From Phoronis ovalis (Eukaryota; Phoronida; Phoronidae), in contig JAOXYB010041815.1 of NCBI GenBank assembly GCA_028565635.1, forward strand, positions 1 to 12,904: 12,904 nt of DNA, read 5' to 3'. Positions 9,601 through 12,904 of this stretch are shown here, piece after piece (the first letter of the stretch is position 1; each line of letters opens with the position of its first letter). The translations under genes were made by a program, and so were the position numbers. The notes below the pieces were generated by a model. That model saw only the letters and a list, made by a program, of their open reading frames with translations. It made no database searches and was not told where the DNA came from.

Positions 9601-11545
9601 TTTAGTATTTTTCACTTATTTTTCATACAGGTGTTAGACTTGGCTGCTAACATAGGCAGACAGATCCCTGAGAACATCGACTACGAAACAACAGCGAAGA
9701 TTCTATCAGTAGACCCATCACCACTTAATGTTGTCCTGCTGCAAGAGGTAAGTGACTGTGTACAATGCATTGTCATTTGACTGACCAACATTTGCTTCAA
9801 GATTTTGCGGGGTTGATGTTGCATTGATAATATTGGTGGTTCATTGCATGCATGTTGTCTTAGTTTGAATCAATTACAGACTGAGTAAAGAATGGCAAAA
9901 CCAAATTTCTTTTTATGCTATAAATAAATCTTATATGTCAAATGAATAAATTGATTGTCTGCATTGATATACAAAGCGCTTGTTAAAAGTATGTTTAGTG
10001 TAAATGTATGTAATCATATGCACAAATTATAGTGTTAAATTCTAAGTTACATTCTTCTATACTTGTTTTAGATTGAACGATATAATATCTTGTTGGATGA
10101 GATTCGTTCTTCCTTGAGCGACCTTGAGAAAGGTATCCAAGGATTGGTCGTCATGTCATCAGAACTTGAGGACATCTTTAACTGTATTTATGATGGCAAG
10201 GTCCCACCATTATGGCTTAGGGTATGTTGGTAAAAAAAATAGAATTCATTCTGTTATGTACTCCACCTCAGGTTTCCCATACCAGTAAACTGTCATTTTT
10301 TTATTTAGTATACTTATAGATAATCATCAGTTCAGAGTTAATGTTAACAGTCCATCACAGTTAAGACTTAACTGAACAGTTGTTGCCGTTGTATGTCTAG
10401 TGAACAAATAAAAAAAGAAGCAAACTTTACAGAAACTGGGAAAATTATATGCAACTGTAATTTACCGTAATTCATTATAATTTTTCCTGCTTTCCTTTCT
10501 AACTTTCTTATTGTATTTTTTCCAGGCATATCCCTCCAGGAAACTACTTGCAGCATGGACAAGAGATTTAGTTAAGCGTGTAGATCAGTTTGCCAATTGG
10601 GCCTTGACCGCTCATCCGCCTCTCATCTTCTACATGTCATACTTTACATTCCCGACAGGATTTCTTACAGCCGTTCTTCAGACATCAGCAAGACAGAACA
10701 ATGTCTCTGTGGACTTGCTATCATGGGAGTTCACTGTTATGACTGTGGATGATAGCAACATTACAGGACCACCAAAGGTATGGATATTCATTTCTGCAAC
10801 AATTAATATATGCTACTTGCAAGGAACATACCTGACTTCTAAACTTATCCACCAGTTCTCTTGATGTAGTTTAAATATTTTAAAATACTGAGATAAAGGT
10901 ATAAAATATAGTGCACACTAAATATAGTGAATTAATTTCTTTGCCTGCTTTTGTTGTAGGATGGTGTGTTAATTAAAGGTCTGTACCTAGAGGGCGCTGG
11001 CTGGGATAAGAAAAATGCATGTCTTGTAGAAGCAGAACCCATGCAGCTTGTCTGTCCCATTCCAACTATACACTTCAAACCTGTAGAAAACAAGAAGAAG
11101 AGTGGAAAAGGTACATAATTGGAAACTATCTGAAATTTGTTTTCAAATATTTTTTTGCATGTTTGACTTCTTGTTTCTATGATTTTCCCTGTATGCCAAA
11201 TAAGAAATGTCATATGTTGTGCTTCTCTTAGCTGCTGGCAAATGTTCTCTTAATATTTATAAATAGACTAAATAAAGATTGATAAGATATAGAACAACAT
11301 GCTGGTATCATGTAGATGCAAGTTAAAAAACATTGATTTAAACAATCTGCAGCACTGTTTGTTTTACTGATGTTTTGCATGTTTTTATAGGTATGTTTGC
11401 ATGTCCTTGTTACTATTATCCTAATCGTGCTGGAGGTGCGGGACGAGAATCCTTTGTTGTTGGTGTGGACTTGAAATCTGGAGACAAGCCCGCTGATCAC
11501 TGGGTGAAAAGAGGAACAGCTCTCTTAATGAGTTTGGACAACTAA
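505..11545 (+). CDS. DNAH2: Axonemal dynein heavy chain 2-like gene, 3' part (23 exons, C-terminal 1363 aa)
   Basis: Spliced coding span; the exons are listed separately and sum to 4092 nt including TAA. All 22 introns are GT-AG and all phases agree (15 phase 0, 4 phase 1, 3 phase 2). Order in the partial protein: end of stalk CC1 (1-54), MTBD (about 55-152), CC2 (about 153-245), AAA5 (about 246-490), AAA6 (about 540-890), lid (about 890-1015), C-terminal domain (about 1015-1363). Known of the family: DNAH2 is the beta heavy chain of inner-arm dynein I1/f in motile cilia and sperm flagella, pairing with DNAH10 and controlling bend shape. The ring, stalk and MTBD turn ATP hydrolysis, mainly at AAA1 upstream, into microtubule sliding. 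Close recalled DNAH2 matches include [38 protein letters not shown] and [14 protein letters not shown] dynein heavy chain is certain; the DNAH2 paralogue assignment is very likely but rests on memory of the family. Confidence 0.9.
622..1031 (+). other. Intron 1 (410 bp, phase 0)
   Basis: GTAAGT to TATAG. No coding content. It holds a GT/AT stretch and the degenerate GTGTACGAAT repeat cluster at 802-873, described separately. Confidence 0.92.
802..873. repeat. Three degenerate copies of a GGGGGTGTACGAAT unit
   Basis: Copies are GGGGGTGTACGAAT (802-815), GGGGGTGTGTACGAAT (841-856) and GGAGTTGTACGAAT (860-873). Between the first two lies an inverted pair TTTCAGA (815-821) / TCTGAAA (832-838). 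The block is G-rich against an AT-rich intron. It may be a fragment of a dispersed repeat; origin unknown. Confidence 0.6.
1032..1173 (+). CDS. DNAH2: DNAH2-like exon 2: CC1 end and start of the microtubule-binding domain
   Basis: 142 nt, acceptor TATAG, donor GTGAGT, ends one base into a codon. Contains [20 protein letters not shown] followed by [19 protein letters not shown]. The double proline (about residues 58-59) is the conserved kink where CC1 enters the globular MTBD. The exon therefore carries the register-sensitive base of the domain that contacts tubulin. Confidence 0.95.
1393..1679 (+). CDS. DNAH2: DNAH2-like exon 3: most of the MTBD and start of CC2
   Basis: 287 nt, acceptor CTCAG, donor GTGTGT; it completes the split Gly codon and ends in phase 0. 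[15 protein letters not shown] and [20 protein letters not shown] are typical MTBD helices, and the aromatic stretch [18 protein letters not shown] (about 137-154) leads into the returning helix CC2, with K/E/Q-rich heptads from about residue 154. There is no sign of the long MTBD insert seen in some axonemal dyneins such as DNAH7-type chains. Confidence 0.96.
1680..2090 (+). other. Intron 3 (411 bp, phase 0)
   Basis: GTGTGT to TGTAG. AT-rich. A 78-codon minus-strand open frame (1799-2035) shows no protein-like composition. Nothing else seen. Confidence 0.9.
2091..2255 (+). CDS. DNAH2: DNAH2-like exon 4: stalk coiled coil CC2
   Basis: 55 codons, phase 0 at both ends (acceptor TGTAG, donor GTATTT). 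The translation is a continuous charged coiled coil, [20 protein letters not shown] onwards, ending [17 protein letters not shown]. The [11 protein letters not shown] motif is a strong landmark at the CC2 exit in all axonemal heavy chains. Skipping this exon would keep the frame but delete about half of CC2. Confidence 0.96.
2520..2642 (+). CDS. DNAH2: DNAH2-like exon 5: start of AAA5
   Basis: 41 codons, phase 0 (acceptor TATAG, donor GTATGT). [20 protein letters not shown] then [14 protein letters not shown] is the conserved junction from CC2 into AAA5. The G-D-x-L-x-A-A-A-F-L-S-Y core is nearly invariant in dynein heavy chains. The last 20 or so bases are echoed in the next intron at 2749-2768, reported as a finding. 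Confidence 0.95.
2749..2791 (+). other. Exon-like 43-bp segment in intron 5 (cryptic or poison exon candidate)
   Basis: Preceded by TATTAG and followed by GTATAT, so it has both splice-site dinucleotides. Its first 20 bases (2749-2768) match the end of exon 5 (2613-2632) at 17 of 20 positions and would read EKLAHDC in place of EKLTHQW. Because it is 43 nt long, inclusion would shift the frame and reach a TAA in exon 6. Family spacing supports direct joining of exon 5 to exon 6, so it is not part of the main transcript. Whether it is ever spliced in is unknown. Confidence 0.3.
2926..3141 (+). CDS. DNAH2: DNAH2-like exon 6: AAA5 core
   Basis: 72 codons, phase 0 (acceptor TTCAG, donor GTAAAG). 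Contains [12 protein letters not shown], then [18 protein letters not shown] (residues 303-320) and [20 protein letters not shown] (328-347). The N-x-Q-G-L-P-x-D loop and the LM-x-DPQ-x-QA strand are the most conserved AAA5 landmarks. AAA5 lacks a working catalytic site in dyneins and acts structurally, passing movement to the buttress and stalk. Joining directly to exon 5 gives a spacing that fits the family. Confidence 0.96.
3142..3645 (+). other. Intron 6 (504 bp, phase 0), the longest complete intron here
   Basis: GTAAAG to TTCAG. AT-rich, with an A run near 3398-3406. No gene, repeat or RNA structure that I can support. Confidence 0.9.
3646..3796 (+). CDS. DNAH2: DNAH2-like exon 7: AAA5, continued
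   Basis: 151 nt, acceptor TTCAG, donor GTAGGT, ends one base into a Gly codon. [17 protein letters not shown] and [19 protein letters not shown] match the family pattern of x-P-V-L-L-x-N-V-x-E-x-L-D-P in the second half of AAA5. The open frame reads on past the donor to 3870, but those residues are not dynein-like. Confidence 0.95.
3797..4134 (+). other. Intron 7 (338 bp, phase 1)
   Basis: GTAGGT to TTTAG. It begins with readthrough of the exon 7 frame to 3870. Nothing notable. Confidence 0.9.
4135..4417 (+). CDS. DNAH2: DNAH2-like exon 8: AAA5 end and following helix
   Basis: 283 nt, acceptor TTTAG, donor GTAAGA, ends two bases into an Arg codon. Landmarks in order: [60 protein letters not shown], then the acidic/basic helix [20 protein letters not shown]. 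The [17 protein letters not shown] and GLEAQLLG blocks are among the most conserved in all dynein heavy chains. Confidence 0.97.
4691..4835 (+). CDS. DNAH2: DNAH2-like exon 9: helices between AAA5 and AAA6
   Basis: 145 nt, acceptor TTCAG, donor GTATAT; it starts in phase 2 and ends in phase 0. The translation, [20 protein letters not shown] then [20 protein letters not shown], is the conserved long helix with L-x-D-x-x-L-V-x-x-L after the AAA5 core. It probably takes part in contact with the stalk buttress; that role is inferred from dynein structures, not visible here. Confidence 0.95.
5131..5330 (+). CDS. DNAH2: DNAH2-like exon 10: start of AAA6 region
   Basis: 200 nt, acceptor TATAG, donor GTAAAC, ends two bases into Arg. 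[20 protein letters not shown] then [20 protein letters not shown]. The Y-R-P-x-A-x-R-x-S-x-L-F-F and P-M-Y-Q-F-S-L motifs open the last AAA region of dynein heavy chains. Confidence 0.96.
5583..5709 (+). CDS. DNAH2: DNAH2-like exon 11: AAA6 region
   Basis: 127 nt, acceptor TTTAG, donor GTAAGT. The sequence [40 protein letters not shown], then GI matches the family pattern F-E-x-H-K-L-L-F-S-F and L-x-x-G-x-x. It joins in phase 0 to [11 protein letters not shown] of exon 12. Confidence 0.96.
5903..6089 (+). CDS. DNAH2: DNAH2-like exon 12: AAA6 region
   Basis: 187 nt, acceptor TCCAG, donor GTAGCC, ends one base into Gly. [20 protein letters not shown] then [20 protein letters not shown] and [24 protein letters not shown]-x-D-x-x-WDN-x-x-ELD is a DNAH2-like version of the dynein N-P-x-x-W-L motif. 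The frame reads into the intron to a stop at 6110-6112, which is not coding. Confidence 0.96.
6090..6452 (+). other. Intron 12 (363 bp, phase 1)
   Basis: GTAGCC to TGTAG. Very AT-rich (ATTTATTTAT-type sequence). No coding or structural signal seen; the minus-strand open frames here are chance or shadows of exon 13. Confidence 0.9.
6453..6658 (+). CDS. DNAH2: DNAH2-like exon 13: AAA6 core
   Basis: 206 nt, acceptor TGTAG, donor GTAAGT. It completes the Gly codon: [20 protein letters not shown] then [28 protein letters not shown] and [18 protein letters not shown]-x-LR-x-DR and PLIF-x-LSPG-x-DP are signature AAA6 motifs; the latter is the degenerate P-loop position of AAA6, which does not hydrolyse ATP in known dyneins. 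Confidence 0.97.
6659..6985 (+). other. Intron 13 (327 bp, phase 0)
   Basis: GTAAGT to TTTAG, with a clean T-rich tract before the acceptor. Nothing else seen. Confidence 0.9.
6986..7111 (+). CDS. DNAH2: DNAH2-like exon 14: AAA6, after the P-loop position
   Basis: 42 codons, phase 0 at both ends (acceptor TTTAG, donor GTATGG). [20 protein letters not shown] then [20 protein letters not shown]. The L-S-L-G-Q-G-Q-A-P-x-A block is an essentially invariant dynein AAA6 motif. Confidence 0.97.
7397..7588 (+). CDS. DNAH2: DNAH2-like exon 15: AAA6 Walker B-like strand
   Basis: 64 codons, phase 0 at both ends (acceptor TACAG, donor GTTTGT). [20 protein letters not shown] then [20 protein letters not shown] and [10 protein letters not shown]-x-L-x-N-C-H-L is the AAA6 strand replacing Walker B, and F-R-L-W-L-S-S-x-P-x-x-x-F-P is the following conserved strand. 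Same length as exon 16 (192 nt). Confidence 0.97.
7884..8075 (+). CDS. DNAH2: DNAH2-like exon 16: lid helices after AAA6
   Basis: 64 codons, phase 0 at both ends (acceptor TTCAG, donor GTAAGC). [20 protein letters not shown], then [20 protein letters not shown], then [21 protein letters not shown]-x-x-N-x-x-R and F-F-H-x-x-x-x-E-R-x-x-x-x-x-G-W-N are universal dynein lid motifs. Confidence 0.97.
8076..8539 (+). other. Intron 16 (464 bp, phase 0)
   Basis: GTAAGC to TTTAG. It contains a small C-rich patch with three related CCATTTGCCC units at about 8413-8454, unlike the AT-rich surroundings. No coding content. Confidence 0.9.
8413..8454. repeat. Three imperfect CCATTTGCCC units
   Basis: CCATTTGCCC at 8413-8422 and 8429-8438, and a variant CCTTTTGCCC at 8443-8452. 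Spacing is 16 and 14 bp. Short degenerate tandem repeat in intron 16; no function inferred. Confidence 0.55.
8540..8724 (+). CDS. DNAH2: DNAH2-like exon 17: lid domain, continued
   Basis: 185 nt, acceptor TTTAG, donor GTAAGG, ends two bases into Lys. [40 protein letters not shown], then [11 protein letters not shown]. The P-W-D-A-L-x-Y-L-x-x-x-x-N-Y-G-G-x-V-T-D-x-W-D motif is diagnostic of dynein heavy chains. It joins exon 18 through a split Lys codon. Confidence 0.97.
8725..9212 (+). other. Intron 17 (488 bp, phase 2)
   Basis: GTAAGG to CCTAG. The middle (about 8940-9000) is less AT-rich and contains a short hairpin, AGCATC (8948-8953) / GATGCT (8963-8968), and several GATAA/TATC words. 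No gene seen. Confidence 0.88.
9213..9435 (+). CDS. DNAH2: DNAH2-like exon 18: start of the C-terminal domain
   Basis: 223 nt, acceptor CCTAG, donor [66 protein letters not shown], then a variable Ser/Gly-rich charged linker ([11 protein letters not shown]). P-E-x-F-G-x-H-P-N-A-x-I is the family hallmark; the Ser/Gly stretch is where heavy chains normally vary. Confidence 0.96.
9631..9747 (+). CDS. DNAH2: DNAH2-like exon 19: C-terminal domain
   Basis: 39 codons, phase 0 at both ends (acceptor TACAG, donor GTAAGT). [20 protein letters not shown] then [12 protein letters not shown]. The I-P-E-x-I-D-Y and [12 protein letters not shown] motifs fit the DNAH2 pattern well. Confidence 0.95.
9748..10071 (+). 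other. Intron 19 (324 bp, phase 0)
   Basis: GTAAGT to TTTAG. No supported content beyond splice signals. Confidence 0.9.
10072..10221 (+). CDS. DNAH2: DNAH2-like exon 20: C-terminal domain
   Basis: 50 codons, phase 0 at both ends (acceptor TTTAG, donor GTATGT). [20 protein letters not shown] then [20 protein letters not shown] and VPPLW. E-x-x-R-Y-N-x-L-L and L-x-x-L-x-K-x-I-x-G-L-V-V-M-S are standard for the first C-terminal helices. Confidence 0.96.
10222..10525 (+). other. Intron 20 (304 bp, phase 0)
   Basis: GTATGT to TCCAG. It contains a 17-bp near-palindrome, CAGTTAAG-A-CTTAACTG, at 10358-10374, probably chance or a decayed repeat end. No gene seen. Confidence 0.9.
10526..10777 (+). 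CDS. DNAH2: DNAH2-like exon 21: C-terminal domain
   Basis: 84 codons, phase 0 at both ends (acceptor TCCAG, donor GTATGG). [20 protein letters not shown], then [20 protein letters not shown], then [13 protein letters not shown]. The S-x-F-F/T-F-P-x-G-F-L-T-x-x-x-Q-x-x-A-R motif defines the dynein C-terminal domain. The open frame continues to 10864, but the extra residues are intron readthrough. Confidence 0.97.
10960..11110 (+). CDS. DNAH2: DNAH2-like exon 22: C-terminal domain beta region
   Basis: 151 nt, acceptor TGTAG, donor GTACAT, ends one base into Gly. [40 protein letters not shown], then a lysine-rich loop (NKKKSGK). G-L-x-L-E-G-A-x-W-D and L-x-x-x-x-P-x-I-x-x-x-P are family motifs near the C-terminus. 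Confidence 0.97.
11391..11545 (+). CDS. DNAH2: DNAH2-like last exon 23: C-terminus and stop
   Basis: 155 nt including TAA at 11543-11545; acceptor TATAG. It completes the Gly codon and reads [50 protein letters not shown]. The C-P-x-Y-x-x-x-x-R and H-W-x-x-R-G-x-A-L-L motifs are the normal end of axonemal heavy chains, and the MSLDN ending is close to the recalled DNAH2 tail. The protein therefore ends at the usual place, with no truncation or extension. Confidence 0.97.
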
Positions 11546-11617
11546 TCAAAACATATCTCTAATGACTATTTCTGGATATTACACACATTGTTAATTTACA
11601 TTTTAAATACTTGACTA

Positions 11618-11623
11618 AATAAA
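11618..11623 (+). promoter_or_regulatory. Likely main poly(A) signal AATAAA
   Basis: Canonical AATAAA 73 bp after the TAA stop, followed by T-rich sequence from about 11660. This predicts a 3' UTR of roughly 90-110 nt. Confidence 0.7.
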
Positions 11624-12128
11624 ATTTAGTTATAATTATTACACTTCTTGCATTGTCATTACTTTTTTATTTATAAAACAAATGTTTATTTTGCTACATT
11701 TTTTGCAGCTCATTTTTCTTTGTGCCGATTGACAGCCACAATAGGAAGCTGCTCATTTTGCTTTTTGTTTGTCAAATATTATGCATTTACCCCTGTACGC
11801 ATCTTGATTTTTAATTTATTTTTTTTTTAAACATTCTGGAGGAAATGTGCTGTTCTGTGATAATACGTAAATTACGTAAAACTGTAAAATAGTAGTTGTG
11901 TTTTTGTTATATTTTGATAGTTATGTTAATTGCAATGTTTACAAACATTCCGTCCTGTGTTGATTACAATTAAAACTATTTTGCCGCACAAATTTAACTG
12001 ACATTCTTGTTAAAACTGATTACCAGACTTTTGTAATTATTGTTTTCATCATAAAAGCTTAAACATTTTTAAGGGCTTTATTTTAAAATTTGTATTACAT
12101 TAAAAACAGTATAAAAAGTGTTTTTGAA

Positions 12129-12134
12129 AATAAA
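12129..12134 (+). promoter_or_regulatory. Possible distal poly(A) signal AATAAA
   Basis: A second canonical AATAAA; another lies at 12204-12209. In such AT-rich DNA either can occur by chance. Use would give a 3' UTR of about 600-700 nt. Confidence 0.25.
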
Positions 12135-12578
12135 TGAGATTGCCATATCTAGATTTTACACTGGTTTATTTGCAAAATGTAATTATTGTTATATTATTTG
12201 TGAAATAAAAAAAATATATTGAAAATGAATGTCAGACTTTTTAACATTAAAAACAGAAAGTACCACAACCTAAAATCATTGTTGAAGTTTCCTTTTTTGT
12301 AGATATTTTGTTCATATTTTGAGATTGTATTGTGTTTCTTCAAATTTTTCATAATACTTGAAATTTTCACGGATCTATAACATCCTTAAAAAAGTATGTC
12401 ACAGTTTTATTGTACCTCGCATCTTGCATATTGTAGTGAACAATTATTACCAGTATATTTTAGTAAAGCATAAGTCAAAATGAAATATTTACCATTCTAA
12501 ATTTGTGAATTGACAAATTTTCTAATTTGAGTATTTAAAAAAAAAAAAATTTTGAAACTCCAGGGAGCTGAATTTTTC

Positions 12579-12841
12579 GTGACAATATGCCAGCTACACT
12601 GATTTAGTTCGTTTGTATCTGTTTTGTTTTCTTAAACAGCTTAACATGAAATGGACGATTACCAGATACCTAGGGGATACATGACTATGAGTGTTTGGAG
12701 TACTACCCCAGATGAAAACTGAGCACCGCGGTGAACAATAGCGGGAACTGCTATAATGTCCCGTATAATGTTAAGCTGTGAGATGATGTGTTAATTTATA
12801 CGTGCAAAAGGGACAATATCATTTAGCTGGCATAAGGTCAC
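12579..12841. mobile_element. Decayed foldback (MITE-like) element, about 263 bp
   Basis: Two nested, collinear inverted repeats. The outer arms GTGACAATATGCCAGCTA (12579-12596) and TAGCTGGCATAAGGTCAC (12824-12841) pair at 16 of 18 positions. The inner arms ACAGCTTAACAT (12636-12647) and ATGTTAAGCTGT (12768-12779) pair perfectly. The sequence between outer and inner arms, and some inside the inner arms, also pairs imperfectly with small gaps. A palindrome CACCGCGGTG (12724-12733) lies near the centre. It is less AT-rich than its surroundings and has no coding capacity. No clear target-site duplication was found, so the exact ends and superfamily are unknown. Confidence 0.6.
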
Positions 12842-12854
12842 AATTGATGTAACC

Positions 12855-12904
12855 ACAGTGGTGGCGGAGTGGTCTGGCCCTGCTGGAAGAAGTGCGAAAA
12901 CCTT
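12855..12904 (+). repeat. tRNA-like head, possible SINE start, cut by window end
   Basis: TGGCGGAGTGG at 12862-12872 fits the Pol III A-box pattern TGGCNNAGTGG, and GAGTGGTCT resembles the D-arm of Leu/Ser-type tRNA genes. The B box would lie beyond the window. The 5' flank does not look like a good acceptor stem, so a tRNA-derived SINE or chance match is more likely than a working tRNA. Confidence 0.25.

Larger units (their letters stand above)
11546..12578 (+). other. 3' UTR and AT-rich flank without a gene
   Basis: After the stop the sequence is very AT-rich, with many T runs, a doubled TACGTAAA word (11864-11871 and 11873-11880) and a 13-A run at 12537-12549. A 60-codon open frame at 11648-11830 is Phe/Tyr-rich low-complexity translation and has no gene-like features. 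No second gene, RNA gene or promoter that I can support. Confidence 0.8.

Noticed and set aside
10778-10864. Extension of exon 21 to a stop in the intron
   Set aside because: The residues past the GTATGG donor are not dynein-like, and exon 22 continues the family motif directly.
10932-11500. Minus-strand open frames of 93 and 90 codons
   Set aside because: Shadows of exons 22 and 23 running into introns; no protein-like features.
11648-11830. 60-codon open frame after the dynein stop
   Set aside because: Phe/Tyr-rich low-complexity translation of T-rich DNA, with no motif and no gene context.
1-12904. Prokaryotic, phage or CRISPR interpretation
   Set aside because: Coding sequence is split by 22 GT-AG introns and encodes an axonemal dynein; there are no regular spacer repeats or bacterial gene signals.

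Overview
The window is a piece of an animal nuclear genome. It carries the 3' part of one large, intron-rich gene on the + strand. Twenty-three exons (505 to 11545) join through 22 GT-AG introns into an uninterrupted frame of 1363 residues plus a TAA stop. The protein is the C-terminal third of an axonemal dynein heavy chain, best matched to DNAH2, the beta heavy chain of the two-headed inner-arm dynein I1/f. The start codon, tail, linker and AAA1-AAA4 lie upstream of the window. Short AT-rich introns (182 to 504 bp), about two-thirds A+T overall by eye, and an axonemal dynein of animal type suggest an invertebrate. A mollusc or other lophotrochozoan is a guess from composition only.

Layout: 1-504 is the end of an upstream intron. 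Exons 1-4 (505-2255) encode the stalk: the end of coiled coil CC1, the microtubule-binding domain (MTBD) and coiled coil CC2. Exons 5-9 (2520-4835) encode AAA5 and the helices that follow it. Exons 10-15 (5131-7588) encode AAA6. Exons 16-17 (7884-8724) encode the helical lid after AAA6. Exons 18-23 (9213-11545) encode the C-terminal domain, ending in a W[11 protein letters not shown] tail followed by the stop. A canonical AATAAA lies 73 bp after the stop, so the 3' UTR is probably short. The last 1.3 kb is AT-rich flank with no recognisable gene.

The non-coding DNA holds a few unexplained structures: a decayed foldback (MITE-like) element of about 263 bp near the right end, followed at once by a tRNA A-box-like sequence cut by the window edge; a 43-bp exon-like segment in intron 5 whose start repeats the tail of exon 5 and would shift the frame if spliced in; a degenerate triple repeat in intron 1; and small palindromes and repeats in other introns. 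I saw no prokaryotic features, no CRISPR array and no convincing RNA gene. No strong candidate for a wholly new system was found.
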